A stretch of 64,000 nt of DNA from Tetradesmus obliquus (lineage: Eukaryota; Chlorophyta; Chlorophyceae; Sphaeropleales; Scenedesmaceae): positions 3,398,501 through 3,462,500 of the forward strand of contig CP126205.1 of assembly GCA_030272155.1 (NCBI GenBank), written 5' to 3'. Below are positions 1-11,000 of this stretch, piece by piece. The notes under the pieces were generated by a model, which did no database searches, had not been told where the DNA came from, and was given only the letters and a program-made list of their open reading frames with translations. The translations under genes were made by a program, and so were the position numbers. Within the stretch, counting starts at the first letter, position 1, and each line of letters begins with the position of its first letter.

Positions 1-1628
1 TGTGCTGCAATGCCAGCGTTCATGGAGCTGCTGCTCGCCAAGCTGCAAGCGGTGAGTGTAACCAGGCTGTGTCGGGCTGGTGCTGTAGTGTCGGGTGTGT
101 TGGTGACGTTGTGCTGCAGTGCCGGCTTTCATGGAGCTGCTGCTGGCCAAGCTGCAGGCGGTGAGTTAAAAAGGTGGCTTTGCATGTGGGAACTCTGGCT
201 AGGCTGCCTCCTACAGGCGTGTGAGGTGTGAGGCCAGCTAGAGCAAAGATCGTCTGTTGGGGATTGGGTGCAGATGACGCAGTGCCGTAGCTTGCTGGCA
301 AAGCTGTTGGCGGCGAGTGTGGTCTTGGGGTGCTGCATTCTTTGAGTCTTTGAAACAGCTTGTGGGTGTCTGCTGCATGCTTGGCCACCAAGATAACGGC
401 TTTATCTTGCCGCCGCTGCTTCTGTTGCCGTTGCGCTGTGATCAACACCAGGCCTGCCCGCTGCTGGTGCCCAAGTACACCATGTACAGCGCAGACACCC
501 CAAAGGAGGACTGGTTCAAGGCCTGCGGCTACAAGGAGATCGAGGACCCAAAGACAGGCGCGCAGCGGCGCGAGAACGCGGACGAGTTTGTGTCGCGCAT
601 GACAGCCATGGTGAGCAGGGCTCGGGTGCTTGCGCATGCATGGTGTGGGTGTGCATTTGCATGCAAGGAGCAGTGTCGCGCATGACAGCATTGTGCAAGA
701 AGCAGCTTCGGGTGTAATATACACCCAGCCCCACAGCAGTGCTGTAGGTCCTTGTGCAGCAGATGTTCTTTTCAGGCGGCAACTTGCCAGCCTGGTTGTG
801 GAGGGTGTTTTTTTTTCGACACATGATGCTGGATGTAAAGCGGCGCAAGAATGCGGACAAGTTTGTGTCGCGCATGACAGCCATGGCGAGCGTGATGGTG
901 GTGTTGCTGTGGGTTGGATGAAAGCGTGATGCTGGTGAGCGTGTTGGTGAGAGGGTTTTGGGTGCTGGTGCATGCAGGCGTGGTGTGTGTGCGTCAGCAA
1001 GGAGCAGCGCGGTGTCCAGGCATGCGTAGGCGGCTCAAGATGTAGGCATGAGGACCATAGTGACGCTGGGTGCAAGCACAGGGTGTGTCGTTGTGATGTC
1101 TGCTGCGTGGTGCCGACGCATGGTGCATTGCAAGCTGCCAAGGTATGTGCTGCCAGTGCACAGCGTGTTACACCTCCAACTGCCACGCTAAACTGTGCTG
1201 CGTCTATTCTGTGCGTTGCACAGGTGCTGCTGTATGGCGCCATTGTGCAGACAGCCACGCCCGGCAACCCTGCAGGCCTGGAGCATGGCTGGGCGTGGCT
1301 TGCGCGCTGCCTCAACGCGCTGCCGCCCACACGGTGAGGCTTGCGCTTGTGCCTGCCTCTTCTACGGCCCGCAGCGGCAGTAGCAGCAGCAGCAGCAGCA
1401 AGCAAATCCGCTGCGTGATTTGCAAATATCAGAATGGCCGATATAGTCGTCGCGACAAAGTTTTAACTTTTGCTACTGCACAACTGCGAATCATCAGCTG
1501 TGCGTGGGGTCACAATAGGCTGCCGGCATGCAGTGCTAGCCAGTGTGCAGCAGCTGCATGCGGTAGCTTCTAACAAGCAGCAATACCTGCCGGCTCATAT
1601 CCCTGCATTCGTGCCTGCCGCACACCTG

Positions 1629-1663
<35 letters not shown>

Positions 1664-3261
1664 GAATGACTTGTAGGCCGTCAGCCACTGCGCTGATGTC
1701 CTTCCTGGCGCATGCTGGCTTCCGCATGGCGGCAGTCTACGGCAGGCAGTTCCACAAGGTGCGGGCATGCGTGGCTGCATATGCGAATTCGTTTGTGTTT
1801 TGTGTGGGCGTGCATTGTGTGCATGCATCGCGCGCATGTGCTGGGCATGAGGGTGTAAGGCGTGCGCAGGCTGCGCGTGTAAATGTGTTTTTTGGGCGCA
1901 GGCGTGTGTGCGTGCGTGCGTGCAGGCGTGTGTGCACGTGCTGTGCGTATGCGGGCGTGTGGCCGGTGCGCAGCCGTGCGTGCACCACATCATTTGCGTG
2001 TGCTACATGTGAGAGGGTGCGTGTGCGCCGTGTTGTGCACGCATGGTTGCCTACGTGCGTTGGTTGCGTGTGTGCCTGCGTGCAGCGCGCGTGTGCAGTT
2101 GTTTCGGCTGGCGGGCGCACGTGCGTGCGTGGACGCTTGCATGCATATGCGCTTGCGTTGCATGCCGGCGTTCGTGCGCTGCATGTGCGGGGTGGTGGCC
2201 AGCCGCGCGTGTGGTTTTGCGCGCGTGCTTGCGCATCATGCGCGCAGTTGCTGTGTGGTTTGACTGTGCCCGTGCGCTGCGTGCGAGCAAGCGGGTGCTA
2301 CGTGCGTGCGGATGTGTGGCGGTAGCGCGCGCATGCGAGCGTGCATCACTTTTGTACGTTGCACTGCACGTGCGGGTGTGTGGGCCGGTGTGTGTGGGAG
2401 AGGGCATGCGGGCGCGCGTGCATCACGTCCGGGCGTGCGGGCGGGCATGTATGCACAAGAGCGCGCGTGCTTTGCGCGCACACGGCTGTGCCTGCGCGCG
2501 TGCGCCGCGTGTACGCGTAGCGCATGTGTATGCACATGCGCACGCGTGCAGTTTCTGCGCATGCTGGGTGTGGGCTGGCGACAGCATATTTGTGGGGGTG
2601 TGGGGGTGTTTGACGCGCGCGCGAGCATACTTGTGGGCCTGCGCGTGTGTGCACGGGCGTGTGTGCGTGTGTTGCGCGTGGATGTGTATGAATGAATGAT
2701 TGAGCTACGCGTGGTGTGTTCACACTCAACACCCGCGTAAGGAAGGGGAGGTGTGTGGCGATGAGGATAACCCATGCGCCTCCACGCCTCCTACCATTGG
2801 ATGTGTGGCATGCGCGAAAGCGTGCGTGTGTCGCGTTGGTGTGCGTGCCTGTGCTGCAAGTATACGTGCATCGTGCGCGTGTGGGCGGGCATGAGTACTC
2901 ACATGTGGATGTGCGGGTTTGCGTGCGGGTGTTTGGGCGGGAGACGCGTGTGCATGCTACAGTGCGTGTGCCGGATCGCGTGCGTGCTTGCATGCGCTGC
3001 GCGCGTGCTGGGGTGTGGGCTGGCGCGCGTGCGCGCGTACATTCACGTGTGCGGTGTGTGCACATGGGCATGGATCGCGTTTTTGTGTGTCACATGCGCG
3101 CGTGGTGCCACTCACGTGCGTACGCGAGGTTGTACAGGCACTGCGTACGTGCGCGCATTGCGTGCGTGTTGGCCACCAATCCATGAGTGATGGCACCTGC
3201 TCTGTAGGAAGCCAGCGGCTGTACCTGTCCTGTATGCTAGCAGTGTGCTCAAGTCTCCTCC

Positions 3262-3293
<32 letters not shown>

Positions 3294-3500
3294 ACTGCTT
3301 TGATTTCGTGCACCTGCCAGGTGCTGGCGCACATCTCGCAGCACTACCTGCCAGCGCTAGAAGCAAAGGCCAGCAAGGATGCAGACTTGCGGGCAGTGGG
3401 CACACGCCTGATGACGTACATCAGCACGAAGCAGTACACAAAGGAGCCGGAGGGGCGCACGCTGAAGAAGGTGGACGAGTCGTCGTATACGCGTGCGTGA
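1..3500 (+). CDS. GLE1: GLE1-like mRNA export factor, C-terminal part (5' end outside window)
   Basis: Readable exons are 120-160, 452-610, 1224-1333, 1677-1758 and 3321-3500 (TGA at 3498-3500). All have GT-AG borders and the phases join. The joined protein matches the recalled GLE1 C-terminal helical domain in order: MELLLAKLQA-ACPLLVP, then GYKE..DEFVSRMTAM, LLYGAIVQT, GLEHGWAWLARCLN, ATALMSFLAHAGFRM and HISQHYLPALEA. In animals and yeast this domain, with IP6, activates the DEAD-box ATPase DBP5/DDX19 at the cytoplasmic face of the nuclear pore. The N-terminal coiled coil must lie left of the window. The exon at 120-160 has neighbouring degenerate copies, so which copy is spliced needs RNA evidence. 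A TGTAA motif at 3528-3532, the usual chlorophyte polyadenylation signal, lies about 30 bases after the stop. Confidence 0.8.
9..56 (+). repeat. Echo of GLE1 exon 120-160, upstream copy
   Basis: This stretch repeats the 41-base exon at 120-160 with few differences and keeps the GTGAGT donor, but its acceptor dinucleotide reads AA (9-10) instead of AG. It looks like a tandem duplicate that has lost its 3' splice site. Confidence 0.65.
276..316 (+). repeat. Echo of GLE1 exon 120-160, downstream copy
   Basis: A third, more diverged copy of the 41-base exon. It keeps a CAG acceptor-like edge and the TGCTGGCAAAGCTG core, but the donor has decayed to GCGAGT and the frame contains TAG. Confidence 0.55.
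672..699 (+). repeat. Short echo of the 3' edge of GLE1 exon 452-610
   Basis: GTGTCGCGCATGACAGC is repeated from the end of exon 452-610, within the following intron. The donor is not preserved. Confidence 0.5.
839..893 (+). repeat. Longer echo of the 3' edge of GLE1 exon 452-610
   Basis: About 55 bases copy 561-618 (CGGCGC-AGAA-GCGGAC-AGTTTGTGTCGCGCATGACAGCCATGG), with the donor changed from GTGAGC to GCGAGC. It lies in the intron after the source exon. Confidence 0.65.
1630..1660 (+). repeat. (CTG)n tract upstream of a GLE1 3' splice site
   Basis: About ten uninterrupted CTG units end 16 bases before the TAG acceptor of exon 1677-1758. The tract is on the sense strand, in the position of a polypyrimidine tract. 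Confidence 0.85.
1759..3320 (+). other. GLE1 intron with about 1.3 kb of alternating purine/pyrimidine sequence
   Basis: From about 1880 to 3170 the sequence is dominated by GCGTGC, GTGTGC, CATGCG and GCGCGT. This long imperfect alternating purine-pyrimidine tract is very CpG- and TpG-rich. It is stop-poor in several frames, so long open frames on both strands here (for example 1666-2325, 2043-2699 and 2346-3071) are composition artefacts. The base use is unlike the rest of the window. A (CTG)n tract (3268-3298) closes the intron before its acceptor. Confidence 0.7.
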
Positions 3501-3703
3501 TGTGGTGCAATGGCGATCCTGCTTTCATGTAACTGTGCCCACGCAGCTACAACCATGCTTGGCAGTGATGTGCTGCCGGCATCCCAGGCTGCGCTGGCGT
3601 GTATTGCAAGGGCGTGCAGGCAGCATGTGATCGGATAAGATGCTCATTGCATGCATTGATTGCACTGCATGAAGCATGCTGCACAAGCAGCAGAGGAGCG
3701 TAT

Positions 3704-3800
3704 GCATCAGTACACAAAGCAGCCGGAGGGGCGAACGCTGAAATAGGTGGGCGAGTCGTCTTTACACGTGCGCGTGACGCGGTCCAGCCATCGCCCTGCT
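3704..3800 (+). pseudogene. Degenerate copy of the GLE1 terminal exon end
   Basis: About 200 bases after the GLE1 stop, the sequence encoding KQYTKEPEGRTLKKVDES and the following bases (3420-3520) recurs in diverged form. GAAGAAG has become GAAATAG, so the frame is closed. The similarity runs past the original stop codon into the 3' flank, so this is a local DNA duplication rather than a retrocopy. Confidence 0.6.
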
Positions 3801-3832
3801 GGCGGGCAGGCGCTGGCCGCATGCGGACGCCG

Positions 3833-4050
3833 ACACTTGCTGAGCTTTGGCACAGGACACTTGCTGAGCTTTGGCACAGGACACTTGCTGAGCTTTGGCA
3901 CAGGACACTTGCTGAGCTTTGGCACAGGACACTTGCTGAGCTTTGGCACTGGACACTTGCTGAGCTTTGGCACAGGACACTTGCTGAGCTTTGGCACAGG
4001 ACACTTGCTGAGCTTTGGCACAGGACACTTGCTGAGCTTTGGCACAGGAC
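3833..4050 (+). repeat. Minisatellite, 24 bp unit, about nine copies
   Basis: Direct head-to-tail repeats of ACACTTGCTGAG + CTTTGGCACAGG. All are identical except one unit with CACTGG. Length 24 keeps all frames open, producing repetitive spurious open frames on both strands. It lies in the spacer between GLE1 and the first subtilase. Confidence 0.95.
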
Positions 4051-4620
4051 ATTGCGGCAGCATGCAGTTGTAATGTTGTTTCTGTTCTTTTTGGACCCCA
4101 TAAGCCTTGTCTGGCTTTTTTGTGGGTGGGCGCTTCCCTTGTTTGCATCTGACCATTGATGGGAAACATGATTATGATGATGATGCATCTGGCCATGTTT
4201 GCATCCAACTTTGGACTGCATGACGTGTGCTGAAGGAACAGAGCGCCAGACTTGGCCAGCTTTCATGCTGTTCACTATCCAGTCTGGACAGGATCTTCCT
4301 CCGGAGCGTATTGCGTGCTGGTCGCATTATGACAGTGGCGGGCCGCGATCGCTGCTGCTTTGGTACTCAGTGGAACCTGCCAATTGCAGGCTTGTGGCAG
4401 CGTTCTGCAACAGACACCTGTGTCAGCCGCTCCTGTGGGGCGCGGGGCCGATGGCGACGTTGCTATGGCTTAACTGGTAACATGATGATGATGAGACACC
4501 TGTGTCTGTGACAGTGCCCCTGTAAGTGGAGTGGGTGACAACAGTTGACTGCTGCTGCTCCTATACGTAAACCTGCCGTATAAAATTGTCACTGAGATTG
4601 TTTGATTTCTGGCGTGCAAG
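4051..4620. other. Intergenic spacer, nothing recognised
   Basis: This part of the GLE1-subtilase spacer lies between the 24 bp minisatellite and the first conserved promoter block. Short open frames here lack codon-level support and overlap each other. A CGTATAAAA stretch occurs near 4570-4580, but it is over 450 bases from the first subtilase ATG. Confidence 0.4.
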
Positions 4621-4654
4621 CCTGTTGTTCACCCCTCGATGGCGGATAGCTGAA

Positions 4655-4702
4655 AACTTCTCTTGGACTGCGAAAGTTCACAAGATCCTCTTGGCAGTGA
4701 CG
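4655..4702 (+). promoter_or_regulatory. Conserved promoter block A of subtilase 1
   Basis: AACTT-TCTTGGAC-GCGA followed after a short gap by TCTTGGCAGTG. The same block occurs 330-380 bases upstream of the second subtilase (17577-17623). Conservation between two otherwise diverged upstream regions suggests a retained regulatory site or an unprocessed 5' transcribed region. Confidence 0.5.
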
Positions 4703-4807
4703 ACGTACGGTCAGGTGCTCGATACCGCCTCCGGATTTTCTTACTATAGTATATTATATCAGTCGAGAACCGATGAGTATTGTGCTCATTGTGCTCACTG
4801 GTGAAAT

Positions 4808-4852
4808 GATGGTCGACCAGAAGGCGCGGGCGCCACATGATCCTTGGCGAAC
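4808..4852 (+). promoter_or_regulatory. Conserved promoter block B of subtilase 1
   Basis: TCGACCAG..GGCGCGGGCGCCA..TGATCCTTGGC lies about 184 bases before the ATG. The equivalent block before subtilase 2 is at 17717-17757, about 197 bases before its ATG. The core GGCGCGGGCGCC is nearly palindromic. Confidence 0.55.
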
Positions 4853-5035
4853 TCTCAACTCAGATATATCACTGCACAAACCGTAACGGTTGTCACATCC
4901 TCAGGCTTACACGCGGACAGGGGCTGGCTGCTTTGAATGTGCTGTTGACAGCGCAACAGTGTAACAGTCCTGCAACAGTGCAATACCGAATTCAAGGTCC
5001 GAGCTGCCCCGCAGGGCGGAGCACGACGCCAAACC

Positions 5036-8000
5036 ATGCCAAGTATGAAGACCTCCTGGCCGGTGCTGCTGTTGCTGGGCCTCCTGGTCAGCAGTGTAGC
5101 AGGTCAGCCTGAGGAGAGGACAAACACTGGCAGGTCACCAAGCCCAAGGCCACCTGGCATTTCACCATCGCCCAGCCCAGGGCCATCCACTTTTGACTGC
5201 CCTGACATTGACACCTCAGAGTATGGCCCCGTGCCAGTGCTGGGGTGCCCTCCCACACCACCTGCAAATGCGGTGCGTCCAGCTGCCTGCTCTTATTGCG
5301 TCAAGGATTTGCCTGGTCCAGGCACCGTGTCTTGGCACAGAACGAGGTACCCATGATGAGCTGTGCTTGCTTAGGCTGTGCTTGCTAACGCCTCGCGCGG
5401 CGGAGCACGTTCTACTCAGCACCCTCTAAGTAAGCTGCCACTGACGCCTTAATGTCGTGTCAACGGCCTCTCTGCCGTTACTGCTTGCTGCGTGCTGCGG
5501 GTGCTGCTGAGCAGACCCTTGAGCTGCAGCTGCTGATCAACACCACCGTCACTGTTACCTTCAAGAATGGCAGTGACCCGTACAGTGAGCTGACACCCGT
5601 TGAGCAGCAGGTGAGCTTAGCACTGCTGTGTTTTTGAGCTGATCTCGGGCGACTCTATCTGTTGCAGAGCTGCTTGGGTTAGGCTGCACCTCTTTGAACC
5701 TCCGTGTGCTCAGCTGGCTGCTGTCAGCACGCACGCACGAGGTCCACCATCAATGGCAGAGCAGCGCACAGTTTCCAGCAGCCAGCTGGTAGTTGCTCAT
5801 AGCCAGTGGGGGTATTTGTCTCCCAGAGGGAGCACAAAGTGTTGAAACATCTCATCTTGTTTGTTGAGCAATGAGTTTAGGGCATGTGGTGTGCAGCCAC
5901 ACCATCACATAGTGCCATTTGTGCTGGCCACAGTCACAAGCACTTCTTGTGCCCATTGTTTGTGCTGCACTGTGTCTGTGTCTGCTTTCATGCTGCAGCT
6001 CCTGTCAACTGCGCAGTTTGTGGCGTTTGCGGACGTGCCCTTGGCCGTCAGGGAAGCCCTCGGCTTGACCAGGTAGGCTTGTGGTGCTGCTGCTGATGAA
6101 TCCGCTAAATGTGGAGGATCAACATGCGGCAGTGCTGGGCTTGTCCAGGGCTGGCATGCATGGGCGTGCGTGTTGTGAGGGCAGGTGCTCAGCAAACTCG
6201 CAAAGAATTGCTGTGTCAAATGATGCTGCTGGTTGTAACTACGGAGCGCTTTTGACCCTGTTTTCTCCGCTGGTGCAAGCAGCCCACAGCAGCCAATGTC
6301 TTTGTGAGTTACGTGCAGTCTTGCAATGCCTTACCTTCATGCGATGTTAGACAATATCCCTGAAAAGCAGACAGCCACTGTGGTGCATGTCCAGATCGTG
6401 TGCATCACAGAACTTGGAACATGTGCCTGCAGCCTACATAACAGGTGTTGCGCTGCATTGATTGCAACCTAGATCCTGTTACACCTGCAATCTACTGTGC
6501 CTTGTCCAAGTCATGTGGTGCATGGGAGTTGTTTGCAGTACTTGTGTTTGCATCCGCAGCTCCACTCCGGCTGCAGCGGTGACCCTACGCAACCCACACT
6601 GTTGAGGCGCTCTAGCATGGTCAACTTATCCACATCACTGCATAGAAATGTCACTTGCGGTTGCCGCCTGGCTCAGTCTCAAATTGCCAACGCTGGTGTG
6701 TGCTGCCTGCAGTGTGGACAGCAGCACCGGCGATGAGACCTCTGTCGAGGGCGTGGCGGGCGTCTTGTACCTAGGCAGCTTTGATCAGTACCAGGTCAGG
6801 GCTGACTCCCCTGAGGCCTTGAACGACGCGATCATCGCAATTTCACAGTTGGAAGGTGAGGGCGGACTGCTGTGGGTGTTGCCGCAGAGCGCAGTTCTGG
6901 CTGGGTGGATACGCAACAGGATACGGATGCACATTTATGGGCTTTGCTGAGTTGTTGATTGAGTCCAGTTGTGCTGTGTCATAGATTGATTAATCGTGGA
7001 CAGCGTAGGAGCTCGAAGCCACATACAGCGCGTTTGGCAACGCACAACGGAAGGCTGCTCATTGTTTGCACACCGCTGCTGCTGCTCTACCTGTCCCCGC
7101 ACGTGTTTTAATGCCACCAGACAGCATCAATGTCATCATCCGGGACTCCTACATCAAGACCAGTACGCGCCCCCTGCCATACCGGCAGCTGCTGCAGACT
7201 GCGCTGCGCCAGGCGGCCTCAAATGACCCGGCGCTGCTTCAGGGCCTGCAGTATGCCATCCCGCTGACACGCTCCAACTTTGCCTGGCAGACCACCCGGG
7301 GAGACAGGCGCATTGTTGTGGCTATCGTCGACACAGGCTGTGGTGGGGCTCCTGGAATCATGACATCCTCAACACGTATTCATATCATTTCATCATTGCA
7401 TTTCGTGCTTTTGTTTCTGAGCCAAGGCTTGCAGGCTTGTCATGCACATTGTTAAATTATCATTCAGCATACGTTTGTCCACAAGTGCTTTAGATGCGCA
7501 GCTACGTGCGTACTGCTGATCACACCTTCAATGTGCTGCTGCTGCTGTCATTGTGCATCGATCATGATTCCTCGTTTCAGAAACCCGGCACCCAGATCTG
7601 CTGGCCAACCTGTGGGTCAACCCAGGCGAGATCCCTGGCAACGGCATCGATGATGATGGCAACGGCGCTATCGATGACGTAAACGGTGCGTTGCCTGCCT
7701 TCCACTTTGCCAATGTTCTGACCTCAAGTTGGATTCCCCTCTGTACCTCGACTTGGAACATGTCAGGCAACTTGCAGTGGTCATGATGGAGGTGCTTGCT
7801 GCAAGTGTGCAGCATGCATGTATGTGTGTTACATGCCCATGCTGGCCTATTTGAATGGTAATAGCCGCACTGTCAAAGCCAGGGAGTTATATGATCGCCA
7901 CTGAGATGACGTGTGGACGGCATTGGCCGGCGGCTGCAGGTGCTGAGTTCCTTCGCAACCAACTGATACCAACTGGAGACCTCACAGATACGAACGGCCA

Positions 8001-11000
8001 CGGCACACACGTAGCAGGTGAGGATTCTACAGCACTATTGTATAATTTGGCAGCAGAGCTGTTGCTGTCCCAGGCATTATCAGCCGTGCGTTGCATCATC
8101 GCAGGGCAACACGCCACCTGGGAATAACAGCCACAGCATTGGTATTTGTACTTGCCATAGAGCACATCTGTTGTCTTGTGCGTCTGGCTCCATTGCGGCT
8201 GTTAACCAATAAGTAACGCTTCAAACTACGCTGGTGGCTTGCTGCTCTGTGCTTGTGCAGGTAGCACAGGAGCGGTCGGCAATAACGGTGAGAGCATTCA
8301 TATGGCTCCGACTTGACTGGAAAATGCTCTGCTTGTTGCAAGTCTCTACAACACCAGTTGTGACACATCATTCGCAGCCTCATAGCAATTACTGTCAGCA
8401 TCACAGCTGCAAGACGTAAAAGCTGCCAAAGCATGTGTCATATGTACTTGTGCTTTTCATCTGCCGCGTCTACCATACAGCACGTCTTCAGCATCTTGCG
8501 TAACTCAGCACATGTTCAGCAGTGGGTGCTACGTGTCATTGATGCAGGTGTTGCATTTTAAGTCATCACACAAGTCATTGCTGTACCGCACAGGCCTGGT
8601 AGCCGCCGAATCGGTTACAACAGCAACCCAGCCTATGTTGTTGAATCTCAGAGTTTCTTGTAGTTGTCGCCTGAATGCCGATGGCGCCCTTGCTGCTGCC
8701 TTTCTGTCGTGCGACACATGCAGGCATTGGTGTCTCGGGCATCATGCAGAGTGTGACGTTGATGTGCCTGAAAGTCTTGGGCAATGGGCTCGGCGCAGCA
8801 ACCTCTGCTCAGCGGGCCTGGCAGTACGCAATCAGAAACGGTGCCACCGTCATCAACAACTCGTGAGTCAGCTCTTCAGGCAGCGTGACTGCCATCATGT
8901 TATGACTAGCAGGGGTCTGCACCTTTCAAAATCACAGCATGAGTTGAGCCGCTTGCAGCTCCCTCTGCAGCAGTTTTTTGGTGCAACATACCTGTTTGTA
9001 AGAAACGCAACTAACCTGTGTATGTTTGTCACTGCTGCGGCTGCCGGAATGTTGAATGCCACGGCAGGACAAAGCAGTGGCACCTGCAAGATCTTGTGTG
9101 AAAGCACAACAGCATAGTACAGCAGTGCAACAGGGTTTCTTATGAAAGCGTTTCTGTGCAGCAAAAGCGGACGTGCTTCACACCAACTGCTCGTTCTAGT
9201 ACCTGCACTTTTGTGCATGCGCCTGGCATGTATCTTTCTGTAAAACAGTGTTCTTTCCATTGCCGCAGGTGGGGAAACATCGGACCCTTTGGTGGCGATA
9301 ATAAGACGTTCGATCAGACGTCTCCTTTGTTCAACGCCCTGGTGGAGTTTTACAGCCCTGCTCTGTTGGAGCTGCAGGTAAGCGCTTCTCAGGTCGCACT
9401 GCATACTGCTGCTAGTGTTGCCATGACATCATGCTGCGTGTGCCAATCTGACTACTTTTTCATTGTCATTTCCACACAGTTTGCTACTAGAGCAAAACAT
9501 AGTATGTTGGTGTGGCTGTGCATGGGAAGCAAGGTGTAAGATGGTTAAGGACTCCATGGGCACCGCTTAATTCTTTTTGTGGGTGTTTGTGCATGATGGG
9601 TCTTACGCAACAGCGTGCATTACTGTACCTACTGTCCACTGTTAAGTACACGGCGCTCCTAGCGTCCGCTGTGTGGACTCGAAATTATTTCTACATGCAT
9701 TTGCACCTCAAGATGTCGTCAATTTGCGCAAGGACCCACAGATCAACTTTCTTTCTCTTGTGCAACCTGCAGAGGCAAGGCGTAGTCATGGTGTGGGCTG
9801 CTGCCAATGACGGCGCTGACCTGAATGGCATCCTGACAACTTCACCCGGTGGCGTGTTGAACTCCCAGCAGGGCATGCCTGTGCCCCTGCAGGCAAGTGC
9901 TGCTTGCTGAATAGGTTTGTGCTTACCTAGGTTGATGACAGCACAGCAGCATGACTTAACAGGACTGCACGCCATGAGTCAACAGAAATGCACGCAAGTT
10001 ACAACGGCATCTGTTTGAGGCACACTGGCAGATACAAGCAGCTGTTTTGCAGTGGTTGGTCAGAAACCACCATGTGCAGGTGTACATTGTTGTGTAGCTG
10101 TGCACTTCCTCCTGCTCTTGCTGTGTCTTATGCTGCTGCATCATCAAGTGCTGCTGGGATGGGGCGCTGTGCTGTTTTGTGCAGCTCTCTATCGCCAACA
10201 CAGATGCGGCTGACGTGCGGTCTCCTGACAGCAACTTTGGCGCATCAGAGGTCGACATTGCAGCACCAGGTGAACCCCAAACACAAGAGCATGCATGGGC
10301 GAGGGAGAAGATGCGTGTTGGTGCAGAGTAACACATCTTGTTGTGCTTGAGGGTAGCCACGTGCTGTGTGCAGCAAGTGTAGCCAGACGAGCTGAAATTC
10401 TGCTCTACAACTGCAGCAAACGGGCAGCTACATGCTCAGCTCAAGCACGACGGAAATGTCTAATGTTCCAAGCTCTGCGTAATGTTGCCTTCACCTGTTC
10501 TACGTGGAAGTGGGTGGGGATCTTAGCTGTGGCTGCCTTGTTTGTTTGCTCTGGGTGAACTGCAGGCACCAACATCTTGTCCACAACTCCCATAGGCCGA
10601 TCTGACATTTTTGGTGACAGGACGGCCGACAATGCCTACGGGGTTATTTCTGGTACGTGACTGCAGTTGCAGGCAATTCATGTAGCGGCACTGATTAAAC
10701 ACAACCACAACAGTAGGACTGCTGGCTTCACGCCTGCAGGCACTGCAGACACAACGTTGCTGCATCAGCTACTCGCGTGGCTTTTGGACCGCACACCCAC
10801 ATGCGCAATTGCATGCTTCAATGCGCATTTGCATGCCTCAACATCATCACTTGCGCAACTGTTGCTCAATCATGCACAACCACTGGTCAGCCGGACACTG
10901 TTACCTTATACATTGATGCTCGTGGCAAAGGTTTATGTTGTGTGGCCAAGAGGGCAGTCATCACTATGTACATATGGTCCGCGGCATGCTGCTGCAGGCA

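Noticed and set aside
20..1405. 461-codon open frame antisense to GLE1
   Set aside because: No recognisable domain, overlaps confirmed GLE1 exons on the other strand, and its His/Thr/Cys-rich composition follows from the local CA/TG bias.
1666..3186. Long Cys/Arg/Val-rich frames on both strands in the GLE1 intron
   Set aside because: Created by the alternating GCGTGC-type sequence; several frames are open at once, which is a composition effect.
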